Positions 18,039 to 26,145 of a DNA stretch of 64,000 nt are shown here, piece by piece. The stretch comes from Sphaerisporangium rufum (GTDB lineage Bacteria > Actinomycetota > Actinomycetes > Streptosporangiales > Streptosporangiaceae). The stretch lies in the NCBI RefSeq assembly GCF_016863395.1, contig NZ_BOOU01000058.1:124001-188000 (forward strand). Direction: 5' to 3'. The notes below the pieces were generated by a model. That model did not search any database. It was not told the origin of the DNA and worked only from the letters and a program-made list of their open reading frames with translations. Every line of letters begins with the position of its first letter. Within the stretch, counting starts at the first letter, position 1. A program made the translations under genes and the position numbers.

Positions 18039-18620
18039 ATGGCGACGACACGACGCGCGGACATGTTCACCGCGGACGGCAAGCCCTCCGACGACGACCC
18101 GCGCGAGCACGGACCGACGCTCGGCGATGAGCGCACCACGCTGGCCGAGGCCCTGCGCACGGCCCGCCTGACGCTGGAGATGAAGTGCGAGGGCCTGGAC
18201 GCGGAGGCCATGGCCCGGCGGTCGGTCGAGCCGTCGACGATGTCGCTGCTCGGGCTGGTCCGGCACCTGGCCGAGGTGGAGCGCGCGACGTTCCGGGTGC
18301 TGATGGCCGGGCAGGACGTGCCGAAGCTGTTCACCTCCGACACCGACCGGGACGGCGACTTCGACGGGGCGGTCCCCGATCCGAAGGTGGTCGCGGAGGC
18401 GTGGGACGCCTGGCGGGCGGAGGTGGCCTTCGCCGAGCGATTCGTCGCCGAGGCACCGAGTCTCGACATCACCGGTGACGACTCGCTGAACAAGCACGGC
18501 AGCGGCGGCGGGCAGACCTCGCTGCGCGAGATGCTGGTCGGGATGATCTGGGAGTACGGTCGGCACATGGGCCACGTCGACCTGCTGCGCGAGCGCATCG
18601 ACGGTCGCATCGGCCAATGA
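18039..18620 (+). CDS. DinB/DUF664 family protein
   Basis: A 193-residue four-helix-bundle protein of the DinB (DUF664) family, metal-binding proteins related to thiol-dependent S-transferases. The histidines expected for the metal site are in LVRHLAEVERATF and RHMGHVDLLRERIDG. The start is uncertain: ATGs at 18027, 18030 and 18039 share a frame and none has a good SD. I chose the one that opens like the family (MATTRRADMF). TTTAAT near 17994 may be the -10. Confidence 0.82.
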   Translation: MATTRRADMFTADGKPSDDDPREHGPTLGDERTTLAEALRTARLTLEMKCEGLDAEAMARRSVEPSTMSLLGLVRHLAEVERATFRVLMAGQDVPKLFTSDTDRDGDFDGAVPDPKVVAEAWDAWRAEVAFAERFVAEAPSLDITGDDSLNKHGSGGGQTSLREMLVGMIWEYGRHMGHVDLLRERIDGRIGQ

Positions 18621-18752
18621 CCCGGCCAGGCTCGCCCAACCCGTTTCGCGCGGCCGGCCGGAGGCGCTGACCTGCGACGACCGGCCGCGGCGGCTTCCGC
18701 CTTACCTCCCGGGTAATCGACGCCCCGCACGCCCGGCCGGGAGAGTTGGGGC

Positions 18753-19175
18753 ATGAATCGTGACACTCGTGACGTCGTGACGGAGTTCCTGGGCCGGCTG
18801 GCCGAAGGCGACCATGAGCGCACCGCGGAAATGTTCGCCGAGCCGTTCGACTGGCGGCTCAGCTGGCCGGTCGAGGGGCACCCGGCGGTGCCATGGATCC
18901 GTCCCCGGTCCGCCCGCGCCGACGTGGCCGACCATTTCCGGTCGCTGGAGGCGCATCATGTGCCCGAGTTGAACGGCACCTCGGTGAGCCGGATTCTCGT
19001 CGATGGCGAGGACGCGGTGGTGCTGGGGGAGATCGCGCAGACGGTACGCGCCGGTGGGACCGCCTACACCTCGCCGTTCGCGCTGCACCTCACCGTCACC
19101 GACGGGCGCATCACCCGCTACCACATCTACGAGGACAGCCTCACCGTCGCGCGCGCCCTCAGCGTCCAGCCCTGA
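18753..19175 (+). CDS. SnoaL-like polyketide cyclase / NTF2-fold protein
   Basis: A 140-residue NTF2-fold protein, second of this type in the window. It shows DVVTEFLGRLAEGDHERTAEMFAE, the pocket residues DWRLSWPVEG, and ends with LTVTDGRITRYHIYEDSLTVARAL, the classic SnoaL-like C-terminus. Function within the family (cyclase, epoxide hydrolase or stress protein) cannot be assigned. The ATG has GGGAGAG upstream. Confidence 0.82.
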   Translation: MNRDTRDVVTEFLGRLAEGDHERTAEMFAEPFDWRLSWPVEGHPAVPWIRPRSARADVADHFRSLEAHHVPELNGTSVSRILVDGEDAVVLGEIAQTVRAGGTAYTSPFALHLTVTDGRITRYHIYEDSLTVARALSVQP

Positions 19176-19176
19176 C

Positions 19177-19199
19177 CGGCGCCGGCGGGTGCGGCGCCG
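19177..19199. terminator. Hairpin between convergent genes
   Basis: CGGCGCC and GGCGCCG around a 9-base loop, in the 33-bp gap between the SnoaL-like gene and the convergent Rpn-like gene. Confidence 0.4.
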
Positions 19200-19208
19200 C
19201 TTCGGTGA

Positions 19209-20150
19209 TCAGGTCATGCCGGAGCGGCCGCCATGGGGTGACGCGCATCCGTTCGGAGTGGCCGGGTGGTGATGGCGGGAGGGTCGGTCGAAGAGGTCGG
19301 CGGCGGTCGTGGCGGTGGCGGCCCGCTGGATCCAGGTGTCCAGCAGGGTGGTGTCCGTGCACTGCATGATGCGGTCGCGCATCTCGCCTGGGACCGGGAC
19401 GCCCCGTCCGGCCAGCAGCACGAGGACCGCCTCCGCCTTCCCTTCGGCCTTCCCTTCTTCTCTTCCTTCGGCGACGTACTTCTTGGCGAAGTCGCTCTGG
19501 TATTCGTACGTGCCCACCGCCATCAATACCTCCCAGTTCTTGCGCGCCGCCTCCGGCAGCATGGCGAATACGAAATCAGCGTACAACCGGGCCCGTTCGT
19601 CGTCGACGACGGTAAGGGCGGCCAGGCATGCCTCCAGCACCGGCTGGGCATCGTCCTGGCCGCCGTGGGTCACCGCCGACAGCACGGCCAGCTCGGGCGA
19701 GCGGATCGCCGTCTCGGCATCGGTTATCAGGGGGACCGCACCGGGGTCGGCTACCAGCGGAGTGAGATTCCACCCTGGGTGCCCCATGTCGATGGTCTTC
19801 GCGCACCATCGCGCGATCCCCGGGTCGGTACAGATGACCAGCAACAATGCCGGACATTTCAGGCGCGCACGGATGGATGCCAGGTAGACCGGCCAGCTCC
19901 ACCGCTTGCCGGGGTCACGGCCGCGTTGCACCTCGACCACCACGGCCAGCATTGGCTTGTCGGCCCACAGTACGGTAATCGTGTCTGATTGATATTCAAC
20001 CGGCTCGAACTGTGTCAGATCAGCCGACTCCACGCGTGCCTCGCGATGTGCGGGCAATGGCACTTTGAGCACCTGTTCCAGGACCTCGCCTGCCAATTCA
20101 GGACGATTCCTGAAAAGGGCGATCAACGCCTCGTGTTCCATCGTGAGCAT
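19209..20150 (-). CDS. Rpn-like PD-(D/E)XK nuclease family protein
   Basis: A 313-residue protein of a widespread, mostly unnamed family related to the Rpn/YhgA putative transposase-nuclease group. The core reads EHEALIALFRNRPELA at the start, then EARVESADLT, and the PD-(D/E)XK-like centre ADKPMLAVVVEVQRGRD (Glu-x-Gln in place of Glu-x-Lys, as in Rpn). The charged tract KKYVAEGREEGKAEGKAEA near residue 240 is a family hallmark. I chose ATG 20150 because the family begins there; a TTG at 20198 in AT-rich DNA is also in frame. TATGAT near 20245 on the minus strand may be its -10. Role unproven; relatives promote recombination and cut DNA. Confidence 0.65.
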   Translation of the reverse strand: MLTMEHEALIALFRNRPELAGEVLEQVLKVPLPAHREARVESADLTQFEPVEYQSDTITVLWADKPMLAVVVEVQRGRDPGKRWSWPVYLASIRARLKCPALLLVICTDPGIARWCAKTIDMGHPGWNLTPLVADPGAVPLITDAETAIRSPELAVLSAVTHGGQDDAQPVLEACLAALTVVDDERARLYADFVFAMLPEAARKNWEVLMAVGTYEYQSDFAKKYVAEGREEGKAEGKAEAVLVLLAGRGVPVPGEMRDRIMQCTDTTLLDTWIQRAATATTAADLFDRPSRHHHPATPNGCASPHGGRSGMT

Positions 20151-20423
20151 GGCCAGAACTTTATGGTGTCGGCAAAGCCCGCTCAAACTTTCGATCAAGT
20201 CTCTAATCTGCTGGCAATTAATGAATCGATATCATATTTCCCGTAGTGTCGCGGCCGTCACGTTCACATTTCGGGGGGGCACCGAGTGTCGAGCGGGCGA
20301 GGAGTGCGCGGTGCCGCCTGGCCGAGGAGCCGGGCACCGCGGGCACGCTGTGACCTGAAGCAGGTGAGGCCGGTGGGGACCGCCGCCCACCGGGCCTGCT
20401 CTTGTGACGGCCGTGCGGCCGGC

Positions 20424-20849
20424 TCAGTCCTTGATCTTCAGACCCATGGAGCGGGCGGTGCCGGCGATGATCTTCTCGGCCTGGTCCAGATCGGTGGTGT
20501 TCAGGTCCGGCAGCTTGGTGCGGGCGACCTCCCGCAGCTGCTCGCGGCTGATCGTCGCCACGCTCTGGTGCCCGGGGCGGGGACTTCCGGAGTCCAGGCC
20601 GGCGACCCGGCGCAGCAGGGACGCCGTGGTCGGCATCTTGGTCACCACGTCGAACGAGCGGTCCTCGTACACCGTGATCTCCGCGGGCACCACGAACCCG
20701 CGCTGCGCCTCGGTCGCGGCGTTGTAGCGCCGGCAGAAGTCCATCAGGTTGATGCCGACCGGGCCGAGGTCCTTGCCCACCGTCGCGGGACCGGCCTCAC
20801 CGGCCTTGAGCTGGATCTTCACCACTCTTACGATCTTGCTTTTCGCCAT
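20424..20849 (-). CDS. rplK: Ribosomal protein L11 paralog with altered thiopeptide-site prolines
   Basis: A 141-residue L11. The family skeleton is clear: [38 protein letters not shown] and the closing GTARSMGL. In ordinary L11 the loop of the N-terminal domain reads NPxPPVGPALGQAG. Here it is [13 protein letters not shown], one residue shorter: the first proline of the PP pair is gone, the second is Thr23, and the proline of GPALG is Lys26. Those prolines contact thiostrepton-type drugs, and changes there give resistance. The gene is alone, away from the usual secE-nusG-rplK-rplA operon, and is divergent from a MerR regulator. Its promoter has a 19-bp spacer and implies a leaderless mRNA. 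I infer a specialised, inducible L11. Confidence 0.88.
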   Translation of the reverse strand: MAKSKIVRVVKIQLKAGEAGPATVGKDLGPVGINLMDFCRRYNAATEAQRGFVVPAEITVYEDRSFDVVTKMPTTASLLRRVAGLDSGSPRPGHQSVATISREQLREVARTKLPDLNTTDLDQAEKIIAGTARSMGLKIKD

Positions 20850-20856
20850 GCCGGAA

Positions 20857-20887
20857 ACGGTAAAGTGTCCAGTTACTGGAGACTCAA
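20857..20887 (-). promoter_or_regulatory. MerR-type 19-bp-spacer promoter of the L11 paralog
   Basis: On the minus strand TTGAGT (20887-20882) and TACCGT (20862-20857) are separated by exactly 19 bp, the over-long spacer that MerR-family activators correct by twisting DNA. Inside the spacer lies the palindrome TCCAGT-T-ACTGGA (20868-20880), extendable to 20865-20883 with one mismatch. Transcription would begin near 20850, next to the ATG at 20849. The MerR gene begins at 20905 on the other strand. Confidence 0.75.
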
Positions 20888-20904
20888 CCGGAATAATCGG
20901 TGCC

Positions 20905-21840
20905 ATGGCCCGCGAGACGTACACGATCGGCCGGCTGGCCGCGCTGTCCGGCATCCCGGTGAAGACCATCCGCTTCTACTCCGACGCCGGCGTGCTGCCC
21001 GAGCGCGACCGCACCTCCGGCGGCTATCGGGTGTACGGGGAGGAGGATCTGGCCCGGCTGGAGCTGATCCGCGCGTTGCGCGACATCGGCGTCGGCCTGG
21101 CCGTGATCCGCTCGCTGGGCGAACGCGACCTGCGCGAGGTGCTGGAACTGCACCTGCGGACGGTGGAGACCCAGCTCAAGGGCCTGCAGCGCACCCGGGC
21201 CATCCTGCGGGCCACACTGGAGCGCGGCGAGCCGTCCGAGACCGACCTGCGCCGGCTGAACACGCTCGGCCGGTTGGGCGCCGCCGAGCGGGACGCGCTG
21301 CTGGACACCTTCGTCGCCGAGGTCGGCGGCGGCGTGCCGGCCCGCGAGCGGTGGCTGACCTGCCTGCGGGAGGCCATGGTGCCCGACCTGCCCGCCGAGC
21401 CCACCGTCGAGCAGCTCGACGCCTGGCTGGAGCTGGTCGAGCTGCTCGCCGACGAGGACTACCAGGCGACGCTGCGCACCCGGAGCGACGAATACTGGCG
21501 CGAACGCGAGGCGGACGGCGGCTATGACCCGGCGGTCTGGCAGAAGGCCGACCAGGAGCTGGTGGAGATGGTGCTCGCCGCGGTGGCGGCGGGCGTCGCG
21601 CCGGACTCGGCGGCCGCCCGGCCGGTGCTGGACCGGGCGGCGGGCCTGCTGACCGAGATGCACGGCGGGCCGGACGGGCCGGAGTTCCGCCGCACGCTGC
21701 TGCGGGGCTACGAACAGCATGACCCGCGGGCCACCCGCCAGTGGCAGCTGGCCGCGATCATCCGGGGCGACCCCTGGCCGCACCCGCAGACCGCCGCGCA
21801 CACCTGGCTGGAGCAGGCACTGCGCGCCCACACCATGTGA
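20905..21840 (+). CDS. MerR-family transcriptional regulator with large helical C-terminus
   Basis: A 311-residue MerR protein. Residues 1-75 are the winged helix ([39 protein letters not shown]), followed by a coiled-coil dimer helix to about 115. About 190 residues of helical effector domain follow ([16 protein letters not shown], then [30 protein letters not shown]). The effector domain is longer than TipAS (the thiopeptide-binding domain of TipA) and I cannot identify it as such. The ATG begins a family-like sequence; AATAAT just upstream may be a -10 for a leaderless mRNA. It is divergent from the L11 paralog, whose promoter has MerR geometry. Confidence 0.92.
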   Translation: MARETYTIGRLAALSGIPVKTIRFYSDAGVLPERDRTSGGYRVYGEEDLARLELIRALRDIGVGLAVIRSLGERDLREVLELHLRTVETQLKGLQRTRAILRATLERGEPSETDLRRLNTLGRLGAAERDALLDTFVAEVGGGVPARERWLTCLREAMVPDLPAEPTVEQLDAWLELVELLADEDYQATLRTRSDEYWREREADGGYDPAVWQKADQELVEMVLAAVAAGVAPDSAAARPVLDRAAGLLTEMHGGPDGPEFRRTLLRGYEQHDPRATRQWQLAAIIRGDPWPHPQTAAHTWLEQALRAHTM

Positions 21841-21852
21841 TCAACAGGCAGT

Positions 21853-21890
21853 GCGGCGCCGCGGTCCCGGGGGCCCGGCCGCGGCGCCGC
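21853..21890. terminator. Strong hairpin between convergent genes
   Basis: Perfect 12-bp arms GCGGCGCCGCGG and CCGCGGCGCCGC around a 14-base loop, 12 bp after the MerR stop and 88 bp from the end of the convergent DUF695 gene. Confidence 0.6.
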
Positions 21891-21978
21891 CTCCGGCCGG
21901 CATGCGAGCCGGGCGTGAAAGGTGCGGGCCGGACGCGGCGCCGGGCGTGCGGGCCTCAGGGCGGGCCGGTGCGCCGGA

Positions 21979-23004
21979 TCAGCTGTGGAAGGGAGAGATG
22001 ATGATCCAGCCCGGGTCGTCGGCCACCTCGACCGTGGCGGGCCCCTCGGTCCAGCCGGCGGCCAGGTCGCGCAGCGCGCCGGGGACGTCGCCGTCGGGGT
22101 CGGCGTAGACATGGAAGACGCGGGCGCCTTCGGCGGTGACGTGCACGGCGAGCGTCGCGGTGCCGGCCAGCGGCGTCAGGGCCTGGGTCAGCCGCTCCTC
22201 GAACCCGCGCAGCGCCGCCGCCGAGCCGCCGGCGGGCAGGCCGTCGGCGTCCGCCTCGGCGTAGGCCAGGGTGATCGCGATGTGCTGGTCGAACAGCGGG
22301 TGGTCCACCGGCCGCAGCGGATGGCGGGCGGCGGCCAGCAGGCGCGCCCCGGCAGGGGTGCGGCCCTCCATCAGCGCCCACTGCCCGTCCGGATACTCCG
22401 ACGCCAGGTCGGCGACGACCGCCGGCAGGTGGACGGCGGCGACGGCGTCGATCGGCGGCGCGGTCGCGGCCACGACCTCGCCCGCCCAGCGGGCCACCTC
22501 GTCCTCCCCGAGCAGGTGGTCCAGGGCGAGCAGCGTCGCCTCGGTGCGCACCTCGTCGTCAGCGAGGTCCTCGAAGACCGGGTGGTAGGCGGTGATGTCG
22601 ACGCGCGGCTGCCCGTTCGGCACCCGAAGGCCCACCACCAGGTCGGCCAGCGGCAACGGACGCCCGTCCACCCGCAGCGTGCGCCCGGCGGCGCCGGGGT
22701 CGGCGGGCCGGGACGGATGGAACTCCCACCCTGCGTCGGCCGGCGGCGCCGACCGGGCCCAGCGGTGCGCGAGCGGGCGCAGCTCCGGGTCGCCGGCCGA
22801 GGACACCACCAGGGCGTGCCGGGCGGCCCGCCCCGGGGTCACGTCCCACACCAGGCCGGGGTCGATCGCCGCCACCGCCGGGTCCAGCTCGGCGGCCAGG
22901 CCCTCGGTGTCGCCGGCGTCCGCCAGGGACTCGACCCTCGGCCGGGCCCCGGCCCACCACGCCCAGAAGCCCGCCGGCCCGTCGCCATGCCCGTTGTCTC
23001 GCAT
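21979..23004 (-). CDS. DUF695 family protein
   Basis: A 341-residue cytoplasmic protein of the uncharacterised DUF695 group. The N-terminal signature is plain (FWAWWAGARPRVESLADAG, then VWDVTPGRAARHALVVSSAGDPELRPLAHRWARSAPPADAGWEFHPSR), with a second domain after about residue 190 that ends VFHVYADPDGDVP. No catalytic motif is known. It is transcribed away from mnmA, 108 bp off. The same family often lies near mnmA in related genomes as far as I recall, so it may mark the right border of the inserted block or belong to the backbone. Confidence 0.8.
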   Translation of the reverse strand: MRDNGHGDGPAGFWAWWAGARPRVESLADAGDTEGLAAELDPAVAAIDPGLVWDVTPGRAARHALVVSSAGDPELRPLAHRWARSAPPADAGWEFHPSRPADPGAAGRTLRVDGRPLPLADLVVGLRVPNGQPRVDITAYHPVFEDLADDEVRTEATLLALDHLLGEDEVARWAGEVVAATAPPIDAVAAVHLPAVVADLASEYPDGQWALMEGRTPAGARLLAAARHPLRPVDHPLFDQHIAITLAYAEADADGLPAGGSAAALRGFEERLTQALTPLAGTATLAVHVTAEGARVFHVYADPDGDVPGALRDLAAGWTEGPATVEVADDPGWIIISPFHS

Positions 23005-23112
23005 GGCCCCCGATCCTCGCAGGAGTCCCGGGCCGACGCCAACGCGTCCCGGCTGCCGCCCGGCGGCCGGGCCGCCGTGCGGGGCGCCGAGGGGAGGTAA
23101 CCTCGTGGTGTT

Positions 23113-24183
23113 ATGAGCCTTCGCGTGCTTGCCGCCATGTCGGGCGGCGTCGATTCGGCCGTGGCCGCCGCCCGCGCCGCCGAGGCGGGGTACGACGTGA
23201 CCGGGGTTCACCTGGCGCTGTCGTCCAACCCGCGGTCGTACCGGACCGGCGCCCGCGGGTGCTGCACGCTGGAGGACTCGCGGGACGCCCGGCGGGCCGC
23301 CGACGTGATCGGCATCCCCTTCTACGTGTGGGACATGGCCGAGCGCTTCCACCGCGATGTGGTAGAGGACTTCGTCGGCGAGTACGCGGCCGGCCGCACC
23401 CCGAACCCCTGCCTGCGCTGCAACGAGAAGATCAAGTTCACCGCGGTGCTGGACCGGGCGATGGCGCTCGGCTTCGACGCGGTGGTCACAGGTCACCACG
23501 CCCGGCTGGCGGGCGGGGTGCTGCGCCGCAGCGTCGACGCGGGCAAGGACCAGTCGTACGTCCTCGGGGTGCTGACCCGCGAGCAGCTCGCGCACGCGAT
23601 GTTCCCGCTGGGCGACACCACCAAGGCGCAGGTGCGGGCGGAGGCCGCCGACCGCGGGCTCACCGTGGCCGACAAGCCGGACAGCCACGACATCTGCTTC
23701 ATCGCCGACGGCGACACCCGTGGCTTCCTGGCCGAGCGGCTGGGCGCCGAGCCCGGGCCGATCGTCGACGAGTCCGGCGCGGTGGTCGGCGGGCACGACG
23801 GCGCTTACGGCTTCACCGTGGGCCAGCGCAAGGGCCTGCGCATCGACCGGCCGGCGCCGGACGGGCGGCCGCGCTACGTGCTGTCCATCGAGCCGGTGTC
23901 CAACACGGTGACGGTGGGCCCGCGCGCGTCGCTGGCGGCGAGTTCGATCGTCGGCGAGCGCCCGGTGTGGAACGGCCCGCTGCCCGAGCCGGTGGCGCCG
24001 CTGGCCTGCCAGGTGCAGCTGCGCGCGCACGGCGAGGTGTACGGCTGCCGGGCCCAGCTGTCCGGCGGCGAGCTGCACGTGGAGCTGGACACCCCGGCGG
24101 CCGGGGTGGCGGCGGGCCAGGCGGCCGTGCTGTACGACGGCGACACCGTCATCGGCTCGGCCACCATCTCCGCCGCCCGCTGA
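23113..24183 (+). CDS. mnmA: tRNA-specific 2-thiouridylase MnmA
   Basis: Adds sulfur to U34 of Glu, Gln and Lys tRNAs using ATP and sulfur relayed from a cysteine desulfurase. The 356-residue protein has the PP-loop SGGVDSAV (10-17), the first catalytic cysteine C100 in NPCLRCN and the second C195 in [10 protein letters not shown]. The region [10 protein letters not shown] and the C-terminal beta-barrel ([10 protein letters not shown]) are normal. The start at 23113 gives [12 protein letters not shown]. In related genomes the cysteine desulfurase sits just upstream; here it is 14.7 kb away. Confidence 0.97.
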   Translation: MSLRVLAAMSGGVDSAVAAARAAEAGYDVTGVHLALSSNPRSYRTGARGCCTLEDSRDARRAADVIGIPFYVWDMAERFHRDVVEDFVGEYAAGRTPNPCLRCNEKIKFTAVLDRAMALGFDAVVTGHHARLAGGVLRRSVDAGKDQSYVLGVLTREQLAHAMFPLGDTTKAQVRAEAADRGLTVADKPDSHDICFIADGDTRGFLAERLGAEPGPIVDESGAVVGGHDGAYGFTVGQRKGLRIDRPAPDGRPRYVLSIEPVSNTVTVGPRASLAASSIVGERPVWNGPLPEPVAPLACQVQLRAHGEVYGCRAQLSGGELHVELDTPAAGVAAGQAAVLYDGDTVIGSATISAAR

Positions 24184-24229
24184 GCCCGCCCGCTGAGCCC
24201 GCCCGCTGAGCCCGCCCGCTGAGCCCGCC
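24178..24229 (+). repeat. Four tandem 13-bp repeats at the mnmA stop
   Basis: The unit CGCTGAGCCCGCC occurs four times without a mismatch. The first copy carries the mnmA stop codon, and every copy contains TGA in a different frame because 13 is not a multiple of three. Loss or gain of units would not change the protein. Probably replication slippage. Confidence 0.9.
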
Positions 24230-24235
24230 CGCGGG

Positions 24236-24871
24236 TCAGCCCGGCAGCTCGACGGTCTCGCCGGTGGCCAGCCGGCGGAAGTCGGCGTGCTGCGCCTCGC
24301 CCCGCCGGGCCAGGGTGCCGTCCACCAGCTTCAGCCCCACCTCGTTCCACAGCCCGTCATGGATGGAGTAGGCCCGGGCCGGCGCCACCTCGCGCAGGTA
24401 GTCGACCATGTCGGCGGCCTTCATCCACGGCCCGGAGGTGGGCGTGAGCAGCGTGCCCACCGGCCGGTCCGGCACGGTGAACGCGTCGCCGGGGTGGAAG
24501 ACCTCGCCGTCGACCAGGAAGCCGATGTTCTGCACGACCGGCACGTCGAAGGCGATCCGGGCGTGCTCGCGGCCGAGCACGCCGACCTCGAAGCCGGCGG
24601 CGGTGAACGCGTCGCCGTCCCCGACCACGTGCACCGGGGCGGCCAGCCCGGCGAGCTGCTCGGCCACCGGCGCGCAGGTGTAGACCGGCACGCCGGGGCC
24701 CAGCGCGGCCAGCCGCCGGGCGTCCAGGTGGTCGAAGTGCTCGTGGGTGATCAGGACGGCGTCCGCGCCGTCCAGCGCCGACTCCTCGGTGAGGCCGCCC
24801 GGGTCGATGATGAGGGTCGCGCCGTCCTTCTCCAGCCGGACGCAGGCGTGACCGTGCTTGGTGAGCTTCAT
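24236..24871 (-). CDS. MBL-fold metallohydrolase (UlaG-like)
   Basis: A 211-residue metallo-beta-lactamase-fold protein. It starts MKLTKHGHACVRLEKDG, as UlaG-like hydrolases do. The metal motif HEHFDHLD is at about residues 43-50, with further ligands in FHPGDAF and YSIHDGLWNEVG near the C-terminus. Substrates of this group are lactones or phosphoesters and are not predictable here. ATG 24871 is chosen for the family-like start. It converges on mnmA. Confidence 0.87.
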   Translation of the reverse strand: MKLTKHGHACVRLEKDGATLIIDPGGLTEESALDGADAVLITHEHFDHLDARRLAALGPGVPVYTCAPVAEQLAGLAAPVHVVGDGDAFTAAGFEVGVLGREHARIAFDVPVVQNIGFLVDGEVFHPGDAFTVPDRPVGTLLTPTSGPWMKAADMVDYLREVAPARAYSIHDGLWNEVGLKLVDGTLARRGEAQHADFRRLATGETVELPG

Positions 24872-24980
24872 CGTCCCATCATGGCCCTGAGGCCGGTCCA
24901 CAGCCGGGACCGGGCCTCCCGGCCCGGTCCCGGGTCGTGCATTGCCGGCCGGGGCCGGGCGGCGGCCGGCCCGGGGGACG

Positions 24981-25925
24981 TCACATGGCCATCTCCTGGG
25001 TGCGGGCGAGCGCGCGGGCGAAGTCGCGCGACGACAGCCACAGCTTGTACATGATCGCCGCCTCGAAGACCAGCAGCAGCGCCGCGGCGCCCACCGTCAC
25101 CGGGATGATCTGCCCGGTGAGCGGGCCGATGATGAACACCGCCATCTGGAACTCGATGCCGCTGACCAGGTGGGTGCGCACCCGGTGGTCCCGCAGCCGG
25201 TCGCGGATCCGCAGGTAGCCGGTGAACCGGGAGCGGAACTCCTCCTGCAGGTCCACCTGGTCGCCGGGCCGGACCCGTGGCGCGGCGGCCGCGGCGAGCT
25301 CCTCGGGGGTGCGCACCCGGTTCTCCTCGGCGTCCAGGTCGGCGTCCTCGCCGAGCACCCCGCCGGGCATCCCGCCGGGCACGCCGGTCGCGAGGTCCGC
25401 GTCCGGCGCGGTCTCGGCCAGGGCACGCCGCAGCCGGGTGCGCATCTGGCGGCGCACCTTGGCGATCTGCAGGGCGTCGACGTAGCGCAGCATGTCCAGG
25501 AAGACCACCGCCACGCCGAGCAGCAGGTACACCTCCTGCCCGGTGGCCTGGTACTGCCCCCACATCAGCGCCAGCGTGCAGGTGAGCACCCGGATCCGGT
25601 CGAACACGTAGTCCAGCCAGCCGCCGAGCACCGTGCCGGTGCCCTTCAATCGGGCGATCTTGCCGTCCATGCAGTCCAGCACGAAGCTCAGGTGGTAGAG
25701 CAGCGCGCCGGCGACCAGCCAGGGCCACTCCGCCCGCAGGAAGCATCCCGCGGCGGCCAGGCCGAGCAGGAAGGCGCCCCAGGTGATCTGGTTGGGGGTG
25801 ATCGAGGTGCGGTTGGCGGTGATCACCACCAGGCGGCCGGCCAGCGGGTCCACCAGCCAGACCGTCCACCAGGCGTCCCGGGCCTTGTAGGTCTGGGCCC
25901 GTACCTCGTCCAGCGTGAAGGTCAT
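24981..25925 (-). CDS. CDP-alcohol phosphatidyltransferase family membrane protein
   Basis: A 314-residue integral membrane enzyme that moves a phosphoalcohol from a CDP-linked donor to an acceptor alcohol, in lipid or inositol-phosphate synthesis. The complete active-site motif is present: D84, D87-G88, A91-R92, G101, D105 and D109 in the exact family spacing. About six membrane segments flank a long hydrophilic insert (about residues 170-235) rich in Asp, Glu, Gly and Pro, which normal members lack. ATG 25925 follows GAGGGGAC. It lies 70 bp downstream of a small acidic ORF on the same strand. Confidence 0.87.
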   Translation of the reverse strand: MTFTLDEVRAQTYKARDAWWTVWLVDPLAGRLVVITANRTSITPNQITWGAFLLGLAAAGCFLRAEWPWLVAGALLYHLSFVLDCMDGKIARLKGTGTVLGGWLDYVFDRIRVLTCTLALMWGQYQATGQEVYLLLGVAVVFLDMLRYVDALQIAKVRRQMRTRLRRALAETAPDADLATGVPGGMPGGVLGEDADLDAEENRVRTPEELAAAAAPRVRPGDQVDLQEEFRSRFTGYLRIRDRLRDHRVRTHLVSGIEFQMAVFIIGPLTGQIIPVTVGAAALLLVFEAAIMYKLWLSSRDFARALARTQEMAM

Positions 25926-25995
25926 CCGGTGGCCCGTCCCCTCGGCCGCGTCGCCCCGCCGGCCCCGTGCGGCGGGCCGATCGTCGTTCTCGTCG

Positions 25996-26145
25996 TCATT
26001 CGTCGTCCAGGTCCTCGGCGTCGTCGTCGCCGTCGTCGTCGGTGAACGCGTGGGTGTCGTCCGCCAGGTGCGGATCGTCATCCGCGCCGAAGAAGCCGGC
26101 CAGGTAGCCGCGTAACCCCTTGCCGCCGTCCCCGTGGGCGGTCAT
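25996..26145 (-). CDS. Small acidic protein (49 aa), hypothetical
   Basis: A 49-codon frame with strong G/C at third positions. The N-terminus (MTAHGDGGKGLRGYLAGFFG) has a short hydrophobic helix. The second half is almost all Asp, Glu, His and Thr (ADDDPHLADDTHAF, DDDGDDDAEDLDDE) and could bind metal or a basic partner. It is 70 bp upstream of the phosphatidyltransferase gene and would be cotranscribed. Codon 11 is TTA, a codon that is very rare in such genomes and developmentally regulated in Streptomyces. I know no family for it. The alternative is that the GAC/GTC triplet run merely leaves a frame open. Confidence 0.45.
   Translation of the reverse strand: MTAHGDGGKGLRGYLAGFFGADDDPHLADDTHAFTDDDGDDDAEDLDDE

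Noticed and set aside
20424-21840. A thiopeptide biosynthetic cluster next to the L11 paralog
   Set aside because: I looked for precursor peptides, YcaO, lantibiotic-dehydratase-like and cyclase genes on both sides and saw none within the window.
21979-24078. A 699-residue minus-strand frame joining DUF695 to sequence opposite mnmA
   Set aside because: Only the part from 23004 down is DUF695-like. The rest is antisense to mnmA and has no family resemblance.
24178-24229. Four regular short repeats considered as a CRISPR or attachment site
   Set aside because: The unit is 13 bp with no spacers. No integrase or cas gene is near.
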